A stretch of DNA of 64,000 bases from Rhexocercosporidium sp. MPI-PUGE-AT-0058 (Eukaryota > Ascomycota > Leotiomycetes > Helotiales): positions 930,001-994,000 of the forward strand of contig JAGTJL010000014.1 of NCBI GenBank assembly GCA_020746875.1, given 5' to 3'. A program made the translations under genes and the position numbers. The notes beneath the pieces were generated by a model. That model ran no database searches. It worked only from the letters and a program-made list of their open reading frames with translations, and had not been told where the DNA came from. Below, in pieces: positions 33,917 through 47,677 of this stretch (its first letter is position 1; every line of letters begins with the position of its first letter).

Positions 33917-36626
33917 ATGCCAGCAGTCCTGAAGACAAGCACAATGGCTGATGGTAAATCCGATCAGCTGTTCGGTAATTGTACATTCGGTATTGTTGTC
34001 AACAGAGAACTTTCGCGCTCTCAAGCATTGGAGGTAAGGCTCTGACACTCCCCACGAGGGCGAATGGCGCTGACAGATGTTACAGCTCAAGGAAATCATC
34101 GAGAACCACAGTGGAGAAGTTACCGATCTAGACGAGCCTTTCAAAGTCGAAGAGGTCACCCATATCATCTCAGCGACGAGCGACTTTCCTCAATATGCCA
34201 GCTCACGACTTTACATGGTTCCTGTCGTCCTACCTACGTGGATTACTCAGTCTCTTTTGAAGGGCAAGGAGGCACCTATGCGAGCGTACACGCCTGATCC
34301 TAATCACATATTCGCCGGCGTCACGATATCGTGCGCAGACATACCGTCTGGTGACAAAGATGCCATCATTGGCGCCGTTCTGGCCATGGGCGGGATGGAG
34401 ACCAACAACCTTACCAAGGCAACCACCCATATCTGCGCGTTGACTGTCGACCACCCTAAGTGTCTGTCTGCTAGGGAAAAGAACTTGAAGTGTATGATTG
34501 TACTGCCTCACTGGTATGTATACGCAACTAGAAGGTCTCTATAAAGCTAACTGTCTACAGGTTTGATGACTGCCTCAAACTTGGCAAACGGATCGACGAG
34601 AAGCCATACCTACTCCCCGACCCCGAAATATTCTCATTGAAACCAGAGGCAGACCTTCCCATGCAGTCGTCTGCAAACATCCATGGGGCTGTTTCCGCCC
34701 GGCCTGAGTCTCTCGCGTTCTCAACCAATTCACCAGTCCGTCCACTTACTGTTTTCAAGGACAAGAAAGTAATGATATCAGCAGATTTGGAACTTGGTGG
34801 TCGAATACTCAAGGTTATCGAAGATCTCATTGAAAAGGGCGGTGGAAGCATTACGACATCTGTGCACAACGCTGATATCTATGTTTGCCACTACCGTGAA
34901 GGAAGAGAATATGTTTTCGCGTCTCGTTCAGACATCGATGTCGGTAATCTTTCCTGGCTGTATTACCTGATTGCCAACAACGAATGGACCTCACCTCTCC
35001 GGAGACTACTTCACTATCCTGTTCCCAGGGAAGGAATCCCGGGTTTCAAGGGTCTCCGAATTACTCTGTCGAACTATGGTGGCGAGGCACGAACCTACTT
35101 GGAGAATCTCGTTACAGCTTGCGGTGCAGAGTTCACCAAGAGCATGAAGCAGGACAACACACATCTTATCACTGCCCGAAACGGAAGCGAAAAGTGCGAT
35201 GCAGCGAAGGAATGGGGCATTGAAATGGTCAACCATCTGTGGATTGAAGAAAGCTATGCCAAGTGTGCCATGCAGAAGCTGACCACCCCGAAATACACAC
35301 ACTTTCCCCCGAGAACAAACCTGGGTGAGATCATTGGCCTCACACAGTTCACACCCTCCATTCTGGAAGAGACGTACTTTCCTCGAGATCCTACACCAAG
35401 TCCAGGCGATCCTCAGCCTCTGAGGCGCCCGGTCATGCTTGAAAAGGATCGAAACGCGAGCTCAAGAAAGAAAAACGGGGGTACGGACATGGGAGGTCAA
35501 AGTGATGGTGGTAGCCCTGTCAAGCCTGCACGAAAGGGTCCTGCTCCACGGAAAGCTAAGTCTTTAGGAGCCGCGCCTCCAACCACTCCAGCTGCAAAGC
35601 GAAGAGCTAGTGCTGGCAAAGAAAATGATACTCCAATATCCACAGGCAGCCGAAGCGCGAAAGACAAGGCGATGTCAAGATTGAATCAAATCGCTCCTGA
35701 CATTGCCCTATACGAAAAAGAGAAGAAGCGGAAGGGTTCTGTTTGGGGAGGGGAGCGAGCTGCCAATAATTATGAGAAGCAGAAGTCATCGGAACGAAGC
35801 TCGAGCCCTCTGCAGAAAAATGCCGAAGAGGAGTTCTCAGAAGATGAGGAGGCGAAAGAGGAGACTCGCAACCCCAAACGCCAAAAAACAGGGCTCCCAC
35901 CAGCGGACATCCGTCTTCTCATCACGGGATATAAGGACTGGATTGGTAATATTGCCAAAGAGGACACTGATAAGGTAAGCATATGCACATTTGTTTATTT
36001 TGACTGTACTGACAACTTAATAGAAAAAGATGAGAGAACTCGGAATCCTGGTCATTACAGACCCTCTCAAGTGCACACACCTTGCTGCTCCACATATTGT
36101 CAGAACACAAAAGTTTCTTTGCGCTCTTGCTACCGGACCTACGATTGTTAACTCAAGTTACATCGACCAATGTGTGAAAACTCACACAGTTCCGAGGGTG
36201 GAAGACTTCTTACTGAAGGATGTGGAGAGTGAGAAGAAATTTGGAGTGAAGCTGAAGGATGTCATTGCCAGAGCCAAGGCAAACAAGCGCAGCCTTTTAC
36301 GGCGTGTTCCTATTTACTGTACTCCCAAGATCGAAAACCCCCAAATCTATCAGTCAATCGTGGAAGCAAATGGAGGAACGTTCGCCTCTTATCGTGGACG
36401 ACCTACGATCAAGAAGACGACAGCCGAGGAAGATGACGGACCTGCAGAGCCAGTTTACTTGCTTACGGGAGAGCACCCAGAGGAGCGGAAGCTTTGGCCA
36501 AAATTTGAGGAAATGGCGAGAGATGGAAATATGATCCCAAGAATTGTTCCTGTTGAATGGCTTTTGGACGTTGCCATGGCCCAGCAGCACAAATGGAGTG
36601 ACAAGTTCTTGGTCACGAGAAATTGA
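33917..36626 (+). CDS. RTT107: Multi-BRCT DNA-damage scaffold Rtt107/Brc1
   Basis: Scaffold that binds phosphorylated H2A and Slx4/SMC5-6 during replication stress. Exons 33917-34033, 34086-34513, 34561-35974 and 36024-36626 give 853 residues. BRCT 1 begins LFGNCTFGIVVNRELSRSQA; BRCT 2 has HIFAGVTISCADIPSGDKDA and ends IVLPHWFDDCLKLGKRIDEK; BRCT 3 is around FKDKKVMISADLELGGRI; BRCT 4 around GFKGLRITLSNYGGEARTYL with HLWIEESYAKC. A disordered Lys/Ser/Pro linker of about 200 residues follows. The C-terminal BRCT pair runs from IRLLITGYKDWI to IVPVEWLLDVAMAQQHK and should be the phosphopeptide-binding module. ATG 33944 is an alternative in-frame start nine codons downstream. It converges on VPS25 with a 209-bp gap. 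Confidence 0.9.
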
Positions 36627-36835
36627 TGAAGTTCTGGACGGTTTTATGTACTTGTATTTGGAGCTCCTGGAATAAAGGCTGTTGTCAGAGGTAATACCCT
36701 GCGTTTAGGTGGGTTAGAAACGTCTTTTTGAGGCATTAGGTATTCTAGCAGTAACGAAGCGATGACTTCTTCATTTGAATAACTCCTTCCCAATGCATCT
36801 TGTGTATTGTAACCATCCCTTTCACCAGCCAAAAC

Positions 36836-37693
36836 CTAGAAAAACTTGACACCCTGTTGGTCTTCTTGTCCGAACACTTGCGCCTTTCCTCGTTTGACGA
36901 GTACACTTAAAGCTTTTTGTAATAATTCGGGATCCATACCGTGAAAATCTGGAAGCTACATTAGAGAGGTACAATTGGCAGACTGAAATGGCAAACATAC
37001 CTTGAGAAATGGTCGCCTCACTCTCCGTCAATTCATATAGCGTCAATACCGTATTCTTCTGTGCCGTTTCATCGACCTGCACATGACAATTAGCACTCTC
37101 CCCCTTACTCAAAAGCCACCATCTAATCCAAAAACGGCCATCAAGAAAAGACAACAGAGCCAACTTACCCACTCAGCAATCAAACCCGCCCACTCCTCAA
37201 CATCCCTCCACCAAACCCAAAATACACTTCCCTCCCCCCCTCCACCAGCACCCCTCCCTCTCCCGTCCACTCCAGTAACCCATTCCGCCCTCCCCTCCCT
37301 CCGCATAAACTCGACCACCTCCCTCGCATCTTCGCGACTCAACCTCTTCCCTATCGCCCTGTTATAGAAGAGATCTGTTTCGAGAGCTTCAGAGAGCGAT
37401 AGCTTGAAGATCTTGTGGTGTCGACAGTATGCGAGGATGAGGGAGGACCATTTTGTGAGTTGCGCGTGGTGTGTAGTGAGGTTCTTTTGGGAGGTGAAGA
37501 AAGGGGGGAAGGTGTAGTAAGGGGGGAAGGGGAATAGTGTTTTGTTGTTGGAGGGGGTGAGGGTTGTGGTTGAGGAGGGGCGTGGTTGTGCGAGGGTTGA
37601 TGGCGGTGGTGTAGCGTAGGAGGCTGTAGAGTAGGATGATATTGTTGAGGGCGCGTAGGAGGAATCCGAGGAGGGTGTGTAGTTCGATGTCAT
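36836..37693 (-). CDS. VPS25: ESCRT-II subunit Vps25
   Basis: Winged-helix subunit of ESCRT-II, which bridges to Vps20 in multivesicular-body sorting. Exons 37693-37169, 37076-37001 and 36948-36836 give 237 residues. The family core begins FPFPPYYTFPPFFTSQ with its PPxF/PPFFT motif for Vps22/Vps36 binding. LTKWSSLILAYCRHHKIFKL then SLSEALETDLFYNRAIGKRL form the first winged helix, EWVDETAQKNTVLTLYELTE the link, and GMDPELLQKALSVLVKRGKA to GVKFF the second winged helix and conserved C-terminus. About 50 Ser/Thr/Pro-rich residues before the core are extra compared with yeast and human proteins. A Gly-rich stretch (GRGRGAGGGGEGS) lies in a loop. Confidence 0.95.
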
Positions 37694-38273
37694 TGTTTAG
37701 GTATTGTGAGGTTTGGAAGTTGAAAGGAGTGGAGAGTGGAGTGAAGGTTGGAGGATGGTGTTGAGCTGGGCCTTGGTGGGGTTGATGGACTTCATCAGCC
37801 TTGCGTGCGGCCGCGCGAGGCTTGGATTCTGGTGTCTGAGGGCGAGGGAAGCCTAGTTGTATGATAGTGAATCGCAATGATGGACTTATCGCATGTATTA
37901 CACCAATGAATGCATATAAGATACAGCATTGAATCGAGTTTATGTTATCACATTGCAAATTGACGTTCTGTTTCTTCGTTGTTCAAAAGCCATGTAGACA
38001 TTGAAAAGTGCTCATTCTTTACCATGGTTTCATGACTTTTAGAGACTTGCGCGTACTAATTCCAACTTACAACAACCACAAGTTATAAGACGTCTTTGAA
38101 AGCAAGGATATGGGAGGAAATGTCCTCAGTTCAAATGATATTTGGATTTGTTGATTCCAGCCCTGAGAAGCGCAGAGCACAATCGCGTACACCGAGGTTC
38201 GCAAAGATACTAATCAATAATTAACCCCCAGTGAGCCAGCCAACGCCACGCTAAATTTCAGTAAATCCGGACT
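37694..38273. other. Intergenic region between VPS25 and the CCDC174-like gene
   Basis: 580 bp between two minus-strand genes: the VPS25 promoter side plus the 3' UTR of the CCDC174-like gene. No gene is recognised in it. Confidence 0.5.
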
Positions 38274-39296
38274 TCATGGGGTTTTCTTTTTGGAAGACTC
38301 CATATCGGCCATTAATCCATCCAAGAAGGAATCCGCTTGCTTCTTTGCCCTCTTATCCCCAATGAGTTTCCTCCGCTCCTCAATCTCTCTTTTCCTCTTC
38401 TCTTTCTTTTCCTCCCTTTCCTTCCTTAATTTCTCCGTTTGATCTCTCTCTTTCCCCAAAGCCTCCATTTCCTTCATTCGCGTACCTTCATCTTTCGAGA
38501 AACTGTAGAAGCCCACACCCTTGCTCCTGATCTCCTTGTCGGCTTCGTAATGCTGTGCATCTGGCGGCGTCAGACTCCTATCTCTCTTTCTAGCAATCTC
38601 CTCCATCTTCTCTGCACTCTCCTCATCAGGGTTGAACGCCATAGTCTGCACCGTGTCCCCATAGATAATCTTCCCAGGCATAGCAGGACGAGCGCTCATC
38701 CTGTCCAGTTCCTCAGCACCAAGAATCTGATTCCGCTTCTTGCGCTCCATTCTTTCTGCTTCTGCTCGAGTTCCCCTCCTTTGACGTCCGTATTCGTCTT
38801 CGTAGTCCACCATCTCGCCCTGTCCGTCATCGCTCTCAATCTCATCTGACGAGTCCTCCGTCTTTCCTTCCCTCTCCCGATCGGCCCACTTTCTGTCGAA
38901 ATCAATCAATCCATCTTCGCCGTCCTTTCCCTCGTACTCCCCCTTCTTCATCCTGGCATATATTTTTGCCTTCTCCTCCATTTTCCTTTTCGAGCGATGT
39001 AGCACATTGGCATCCACGCCTCCAATATCTTGCCTCCCTGTCCGTCCTCTGAACTCATCTTCCTCTAGATCTTTCGCCGCCCGCTTCTTCGCATTCTTAT
39101 TATGTGATGTGAATATGTCGGATTTGGTCTTGGATGGTCGAGGGCGACCTGCAGTTCGCGCTGAGGAGGACGATGTCGTAGATGAGAGAATGCTGGAGAT
39201 GCTGGATGTGAAAGCTAGACTGCTGGAAGAAGAAAGATCTTTAGGTTGCTTTTTGGGTGGGCGAATGCCATAGAGATTTCCTGTTTCTGAAGCCAT
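38274..39296 (-). CDS. CCDC174-like coiled-coil nuclear protein
   Basis: Single exon, 340 residues. The N-terminus MASETGNLYGIRPPKKQPKD is followed by a Ser-rich stretch (about 20-55), then a highly charged Glu/Lys/Arg body with DDGQGEMVDYEDEYGRQRRG at about 185-204, the stretch resembling the central motif of CCDC174. A further conserved-looking segment is HYEADKEIRSKGVGFYSFSK at about 258-277, before a C-terminal coiled coil of KERxEKKEKRKRE type. Human CCDC174 is a nuclear protein linked to the exon junction complex and splicing; assignment to that family rests on these two segments and overall composition. A longer reading from ATG 39404 is possible but adds a low-quality hydrophobic extension, so 39296 is preferred. 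It is divergent from TRM8 with only 230 bp between starts. Confidence 0.8.
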   Translation of the reverse strand: MASETGNLYGIRPPKKQPKDLSSSSSLAFTSSISSILSSTTSSSSARTAGRPRPSKTKSDIFTSHNKNAKKRAAKDLEEDEFRGRTGRQDIGGVDANVLHRSKRKMEEKAKIYARMKKGEYEGKDGEDGLIDFDRKWADREREGKTEDSSDEIESDDGQGEMVDYEDEYGRQRRGTRAEAERMERKKRNQILGAEELDRMSARPAMPGKIIYGDTVQTMAFNPDEESAEKMEEIARKRDRSLTPPDAQHYEADKEIRSKGVGFYSFSKDEGTRMKEMEALGKERDQTEKLRKEREEKKEKRKREIEERRKLIGDKRAKKQADSFLDGLMADMESSKKKTP

Positions 39297-39526
39297 GATT
39301 TTGGCTGGAGTTGATGTTGTGTTAAGGTGGAGATGGAGTTGGAGCTTCGTAAGGCTGAGGAAGTGGTGGAGTGACAGGGGAAAGGACGCTAAATTCAGAC
39401 CCACTCGGCAGCAATGCGATAAAAATGTTCAGCCTTCTTCGACCCGTCCGACTACAAGACAGCACTTTATTGTTGATACAGACAACTCGCAGAACTCCAG
39501 AAACGACTACAAGGATCACTGTTGCG

Positions 39527-40480
<954 letters not shown>

Positions 40481-40700
40481 ATAAGATACCCAATGATATT
40501 CGTCATAGCATCAGAAGCTATGCAATGATTCTTGCCGTGTGCCTTCGTAAATGTCTTGAAACTGCATCTCTTCCAAGCGCATGTGATTCGAGGCAGGATT
40601 ACGCGAGGTACTGCTGCATGGGTGCTCGACAACATGGGGAGCTTCAAATTTACCACCACTCAATCATGCCGCCCGGCGCATTTCCTCGTCACAGATTGAT

Positions 40701-43700
40701 ATGGCCCTCAGACGACGAGATGTGATACTAGCCGGTGTCGCAAGCTTCGTCGCATGGGGTTATGCTGTCAACTGGGTTCCAACGTTACGCTGGGCCGGAT
40801 ACGCCTTTGTTGCAGGCCTCGTGCTCCCCGTGCTGGGCTTGATCGCATTGCTGGTGCTCACATCGAGAGGGAGCAGGTATGGGGAAAGGAACTCTATACG
40901 ACGCCCGCCCGGGGCAGCTTTCCTGGCGACGACGAGATGGAAGAAGGAGACCGCCGCCCTGCGAACCCGACAAGCCTACGAGAAGCAACCCCTCTACCCA
41001 GAATCTGCGACGGTGTCTGGCGCTCTGGATGGGCTCTTGGAGCTGATAATAAGGGACTTTGTGAAGTCGTGGTATTCGAATATCAGCAAGAACCCTGCAT
41101 TTACGAATGAGGTTGACAGGACTATCAGACTGGCTCTTGTCTGTTTGCGCGATGAACTTTTGGCTGTTGATATTACAGAGGTTGTGACGACACGATTCGT
41201 GCCGATATTGACGGCACATTTCAGGGATTTCTACGACGCAGAAAGGGCTATTAGAGGGAAGCATTTGAACCGGAGTGTGACGGAATCAGAGGAGTTGGAC
41301 TTGGCTATTGCTGCGAAGTACAGAGATGGAAAATTACACCCCGCGGCATCTTTGGCATATTCAGATACGAAGCTCGTACAGCAGGATTACTTGCGGAAGC
41401 TGACAAATGTCTTGCTCCCAAGATTACTACCGGAACCAGTGATTGGAAGTCGAGCAGTGGGAGTTCTTATCAATGAGCTGGTTGCATGTGCAGTGCTCAC
41501 CCCAGTTATGCAACTGCTATCTGATCCGGATACTTGGAATCAGGTTATGGAAGGCTATGTAGGTTTTGTTGTTTGGGATTTGATTACAATCTAATGGGTA
41601 ACAGGGACGGTCTATGTTGCAAGATCGATCCACTGTTCGAAAGCTTCGAGCTGCTCTCGACGAGCATGCATCTCCAGCTCCAAGGTCGAAACGGGCAACT
41701 CCTTTTCCACGCTTATCTCCAGGAGATCATGAACGGAAATTTGAGAAGTTCATTCGTGCTATACGGAAAGTGAACAATCTTTCGGATGCTCGCCGGTTTC
41801 GAAGTGAAGTTTCAAGTCAACTCAAGAGAGATGCTTTGCAAGAGGGCATGGATCCCGTGTATCTTCGGCGTTTGGATATTGGGAAGAAAATCCTAGATCA
41901 ACGAGTTCATCAACTTGCTGCAGGCGGAGAGCGAAATCACACACCATTGGGCTCCACTAGTAATGGGACGCAAATCTCAAAACTTGAAAATGCCTCTCTA
42001 GTGGATCTGCTCCACGACCCGTCTGGGTTATCTTACTTCATGGAGTATATGGATCGGCAAAAGCTCATGCCTTTGGTTCAATTCTGGATCGTTGTAGATG
42101 GGTTTCGCAACCCTCTGGAAGATGACGTTGCTGAAGACGACGAGATACCAACAACAGTTGCTCCGTGGACCGAAGCTGACAGAAACGATCTCGCTCAAAT
42201 AAACGAGGCGTATTTATCAAAGCCAGAATTGAAGGTCCCCGAGGCCTCGAAACGATTTGTACAAGACTTTCTCAGGGCTGGAAAAGACGCATCTCCCCAG
42301 CAATACTTCGTTGCTCGTCGAGCAATATTGCGAGCTCAAAATTCTGCTCTTGAACTGATGCAGGACAAACATTTTCGAAATTTTAAGAAATCTGACTTAT
42401 TCTACAAATGCCTCACGTCACAAGAGGCGATGAAGAACCTTGCTCCTCCTGCTTCCCCAATTGCTCCTTCAAAGCTCGATTCGATGCAAAAGCCACACCT
42501 GCCGACACGATCAGCCTCAGCGCAAGCTTTACCAACCAAGCCGGCACCTCTCCACAGGATATCTGCCAAGTTAGTTCCAAAACGAGCCGACCTACGACGG
42601 CAAGCTGCTTCTTCGGTTGATCTACATGCTTCAAGAGATGGCAACGATCCAATGACTTCTTCCCGAGGGTCAATAGACGAAGGTTCCTCGCCACTATTTG
42701 ATGATGAAGAATTCGATAGCGAGGCTATGGTTAATTCCGTTCACAGTCTTGATCAAGATGCTGACAACAATGTGCCTGACAAAAATGTCGTTCAGGCTAT
42801 GGAGGCAGCATTGAATGATATCATGGAAGACAAGCCTGATGTTGATGATTTGCGAAAGTCGCTCTTTGGGGATGATTACCCTTTAGAATCTCCAAATCCA
42901 AGTTTGATGTCTCCAGGAAATGCATCGACGAGAAGCTCTGTCGACCACCAGAGAGCAGACCTGTTCGGAGACAAGCCAGACAAGGCCGACAAGATGGATC
43001 TCTTTGGGGAAAAGCTCAGCAAGTCGGAAAGGGCCGAGAAACCAAGTATTGCTTCACTTGGTCTCGTGAACACATCTTCTCGGATTGGTGTATTTACAGA
43101 CGATGACTTGTTCCCAGACGAAGAGAAGTTTATCTCTGATGAGCATGAGGATCCAGAAGATGAAAGAGATATAGACGACGATGATGCGGTCCATGAAGCT
43201 GCACCGGGAGACTTAGGTCTCGCAGAAGCTATCAGTGCCCTTACCACAGACATTGATCGACTGATTGCTCAAGACCGAGTAGTAGACTCTTTAACACGAA
43301 AGGCTGAACTGACAAACAACACTGCCGAGCTACGAATCTTGAAGAAGTCAAAGGCCAGTTTACAGCGAGAGATCCGACGCAAAGAACTTCAACGACAGCA
43401 ATACGTCATTCAGGAAAGCGACAATAGTCTTTATGGTCGTTCGACCATCAAGATCAAATCGATCATGGTAGGCAAGGAAGATGATGGAAGGGAGTATGCT
43501 CTGTATGTCGTGGAAGTCCAGCGGAAAGCAGGGGAGCAGATGCCAGCAGCAACATGGACAATCACACGCCGGTACAGCGAGTTTCACGATCTCCATCAAC
43601 GACTCAGGATGAAATATCCATCAGTCCGGAATCTTGATTTTCCTCGTCGACGTATGGTCATGAAACTGCAGAGCGACTTCCTACACAAACGGCGAGTAGC

Positions 43701-44580
43701 CCTTGAGAAATACCTTCATGAGATCCTCCTCCTACCAGATGTTTGTCGCAGTCGAGATCTTCGTGCATTCCTCTCACAAAGCGCCATAGCACCAAGTGTC
43801 GATGGTCCTTACGATGGTGAAGATAAAAAGGATATCATGACTCGCTTCTACAATTCTGTTACAGATGGTATGGAGGACATCCTCGGCAACATCCCCGTTC
43901 TTGACCAACTCTCCGTCGCCGGTCAAAATCTCCTCTCGGCCGCCACAAGTCAACTGATTACAATGCCAACCGCCATCAGCGAAGACCCAGTAACCGTTGC
44001 TGAAGCCGAAGCCGAACTCAACGCCTTCGAAGACCGCGAGCTCGAACCCTTCGTCAAACCCATCTGTGACATCTTCCTCGAAGTCTTCGAGCTAAATCGC
44101 GGCAACAACTGGCTACGTGGCCGCGCCGTCGTCGTAGTCCTACACCAACTCCTCGGCGGGACAATCGAACGCAAAGTCCGCGAGAACGTCAAAGGTTTCG
44201 TCTCGGAAGATGCCATCATCAAATACATTACTCTGCTCAAAGATTCCATGTGGCCAGGTGGTCAGCAGAAGAAAGACGGTAAACCTAGATCACCACTCGA
44301 GAAGTCAAAGAGCAGAACCGAGGCGAGTCTCATGCTCGCTACACTCGTTCCAGATCTAGCAGCTAGTGTGGTAGGGAGGGTGAATGCACAAGCTGCTAGC
44401 AGGAGGATCTTTGCTACGCTTAATAATCCACGGTTGAAGTAAGTTTATCCCCGCCCTTCTCTCATAAGAGGCTTTTCTGTGCTTGGAATGGAGTGAATGC
44501 TGATGAAATATAGTGCACATCTCGCTTTTACGATTCTGGACGAGATTTTCGATGTACTATTTGGTGATGTGAGGACTTAG
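40701..44580 (+). CDS. MDM1: PXA-RGS-PX sorting nexin Mdm1 (SNX13/SNX14 family)
   Basis: ER-anchored tether at nucleus/ER-vacuole contact sites, involved in lipid metabolism and organelle inheritance. Exons 40701-41558, 41605-44438 and 44514-44580 give 1252 residues. Order: two N-terminal membrane segments (about 7-50), PXA domain (about 100-290, with DFVKSWYSNISKNPAFTNEV), RGS-like domain (about 417-556, LVDLLHDPSGLSYFMEYMDR to SDLFYKCL), an acidic disordered linker, PX domain (about 897-1011, with RRYSEFHDLHQRLRMKYPSV and DFPRRRMVMK), and Nexin-C domain (about 1098-1211, LEPFVKPICDIFLEVFELNR). The C-terminal 22 residues are encoded mostly by a 67-nt third exon. Length and architecture match yeast Mdm1 (1127). 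Confidence 0.95.
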
Positions 44581-46292
44581 GTTGGGGAGGGAGTATGCAT
44601 TGCGCTATAGCATTGGCGTAGGCGCTGGCGTTTGGGATAGGATTGTGCTCTGAAGGCATATATGCATTTCATGGCGTTTTCGGGGTCTGTGTTTGGTGAA
44701 GCAGAAGTAGATAGGGAGTTTTGGTACATATAATAATACCTTCGATGGTCACTGTCTCTTCCAAGGAGGACGTTGAAATTTATTAGGAGCGAGAGAGGAA
44801 GGAGTTTTCTGATCATGACTCTCGGGTGTCAGGAAATGATTGCTTGATAAAGTGGAGAAAGGAAAACAAACAGGACATCAAAGCCTTGACAAAGTTGATC
44901 CAAGGAGAATCACTTCGAAGTGTTGATAGATGTTTCTCTCGAGACGATGTTCCTATTTGAGATCAGTGGGGTACATTTTATCGAAGCTTGATCGACCAAT
45001 GCTTCGTATAGTGAGCAGATGGTGGGTATACTTCAAAAGATATACAAACAAGTAGATACGTCCGAACAGTTCAGACCTTGACATGATATGGCAAAATGAC
45101 TTGAAACGGTCTTCTAGATAGATAGTCTCGCTCTAAATATATATCGTATGAGGGTTTATTGAGTTATTTTGTTTCAGCTAGCACCGCCAAAAAGGGAACC
45201 TCGCTCGCTTACAGAACAAGCACCACAACCAAAAAACCAGCTCGAAAAAGCTTCCAGAACCAAGAGGAAAAAAAAATGCACAAGGCTATGAAGGTCGCTA
45301 TAGGAATCGAACCAATATCCCCAGAATCAGAATCTGATGTGCATAAGAGGCTGTTAGCCGGGGAAAATTCATGCCACCAGAGCAGGAATGGTTAATACTT
45401 ACTAACCATTACACCAAGCAACCTCGAGACAACACTCAATGAGATTGAGTGCTGCATTGAGCTGTTGAAACCTTGTAAACAAGGCTCAAGATGAGGCTGA
45501 AATTCCTCATTTGGATACATATCAATGTTAAGAAAAAGGCAGTTTCTGGCATTGAGGTTATGGTGGGACCGGGAACAGCTTGTGGATCATCGGAGAGGGA
45601 AAAGCTGTCGGTGATAATGGGTGGGTGCCAGGGTGTATCTAAAGTTATGTGGGGTGCGGGTATTAGTGTATCGTGAGAACTGGAAGTTATGAAGCACTCG
45701 CTCAGTAAATGCTACTTAGTTGATCATGAGAGAGTACTTCACTTCAGTCTACCAAGTCCCAACCAAACTCATCTGATCCAACCTCATTTGCGTCACTCAC
45801 TCACAAGTTTCTTCTAAGTGAGGGCTGGGGTAGGTGGGGTGGAGTATCAAGCTTCGGATTCGCTCTCGGCAAAATTCGCAGGCATGATAAATGACAACTA
45901 CACTTGGTCATGCACTGCTAGCCCAAGCTGACACCCAAGCTTCGCATTTATGAAGTCCGCACCAAAGATAACCAATCCAATAAAAAGCGTAAGCCATCTA
46001 ACAAAAAGTCAGAAAGAACACGCAAGCCAAAGTGCTATAATGGAGAGCGGTTCTTGACGTTCGCCCGAAAGCCGGTCCGCTATCGTATTACACGTCCGCC
46101 GCAGAGCCAAATTCCTAACTCCGACGTCTGCATCCAGACCAAATCAGACCAGACATAACGCGGTCAGCGTCAACCTACATAGAACCTTGCAGCCATTTAC
46201 CTACCTGTGCAAGCCTCCTCTTCTCTTCTCTCCTTCTCTGTACAGTATAAAGTCTCCATCTCCTGTTTCTCATTTACTCTCCTCTACCACCA
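44581..46292. other. Intergenic region between MDM1 and FMP30
   Basis: 1.7 kb between two plus-strand genes: the MDM1 3' UTR and the FMP30 promoter. I found no coding exon, RNA gene or clear repeat. Small open frames at 45159-45395 and 45491-45676 have no recognisable content. Confidence 0.5.
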
Positions 46293-47677
46293 ATGCGCTC
46301 CATCTTCCGCTTGTTCACACGGCGGCGTCCACTGAAAACAGCTACCGCACCCACACCTCAAAACCAGATAGTGACTCGAGCGATGTCTGGAGGTATGACA
46401 GCAGCGGTTCTCTATGCCTGCTCGGTGAGCAGTCCGAAAGCTCTAGGAGCTGTACCTGAAGACTCGGCGACGAAAGCGCATCATGCGAAGGATGGGAAGG
46501 GGTTTGTGAATCCGTGGCCGAGCTGGGTGGATTTCAATCCTCTTGCTATCGGAGGAGCTATGATCTGGTATAGTACTCCCATATCCTCCACTTAACTTCC
46601 AAAGTAAATAAAGGGAATGGCAAGCTAACCACAACCCCCAGGCGCAGAATAACAGGCAAATTGAAATTCCCCGACACCACCCCTCCTACCGTAACTGTAA
46701 TCGAGCCCACCTTCCTCCCAACCCGCACATCCTCTCCCTCCCTCCGCGCAACCTGGCTTGGACATGCCTGCTACTACGTCGAGTTCCCCAGCGGGCTCCG
46801 CGTGCTCTTCGATCCCGTGTTCGAAGACCGCTGCAGCCCCTTCTCATTCATGGGACCGAAGCGATACACGGAGCCACCATGCCACATCAAAGACCTGCCC
46901 GTCGTAGACCTCGTGGTGATAAGCCACAGCCATTACGACCACCTCTCTCACCCCTCGGTTATGAAGATTCATGAGGCGCATCCGAATGCGCATTTCCTCG
47001 TTGGGTTAGGGCTGAAGAAGTGGTTCCATGAGTGTGGGATAACAAATGTGGAAGAGCTGGATTGGTGGAATGATGTTGATGTTACGCTTTCTCCTGGGAC
47101 GGGCGAGAAACGCATCTCAGTTGCGTCGGGAGAACCGTCAGAAGCAGTGCCGAAAGCGGCTTCAGAGGATATCAAAGCTAGGATATCCTGCCTACCGTGC
47201 CAGCATACTTCCGCGCGAACAGCATTCGACAAGGGCGCCACGCTCTGGTGTTCATGGGCCGTCTCCTCTGGGGGAAAGAGCGTCTGGTTCGGAGGCGATA
47301 CTGGATACCGTCACGTCCCCGAACTGCCCAAAGAGGTCGACGATTACGGAGACGAGTATAAAGACCTCCCGCATTGTCCGGCGTTCAAGCAGATTGGTGA
47401 TTTGAGGGGTCCGTTTGATCTGGGTCTTATTCCTATCGGGGCGTATGATCCAAGGTTTATTATGAGTTCGATGCATGCGAATCCGTTTGATAGTGTTAAT
47501 ATCTTCTTGGATACGAAATGCAAGAGGGCGATGGGTATTCATTGGGGGACGTGGGTTCTAACTTCGGAGGATGTGTTGGAGCCGCCGCAGCTGCTGAAGA
47601 AGGCGATGAAGTGGAAGGGGTTGCCGGAGACGGGTGTCTTTGACGTTTGTGATATTGGAGAGAGTAGGGAGTTTTGA
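46293..47677 (+). CDS. FMP30: N-acyl-PE-hydrolysing phospholipase D Fmp30 (metallo-beta-lactamase fold)
   Basis: Mitochondrial inner-membrane homologue of NAPE-PLD, which releases N-acylethanolamines from N-acyl-phosphatidylethanolamine. Exons 46293-46567 and 46642-47677 give 436 residues. The start [20 protein letters not shown] is an Arg-rich presequence, followed by a short hydrophobic stretch (about 33-46). The metal site is clear: [28 protein letters not shown] (HxHxDH), [31 protein letters not shown], and [16 protein letters not shown] near the C-terminus. The GT donor lies inside the Trp-Arg junction of the [12 protein letters not shown] segment. Length is close to yeast Fmp30 (468). 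Confidence 0.93.

Noticed and set aside
38274..39404. Start of the CCDC174-like gene at 39404
   Set aside because: The added 36 residues are a hydrophobic Leu/His/Thr-rich stretch unlike the family, and they shorten the already small divergent promoter shared with TRM8.
44640..46290. Possible genes between MDM1 and FMP30
   Set aside because: Frames under 100 codons, no recognisable content, no consistent splice pattern.
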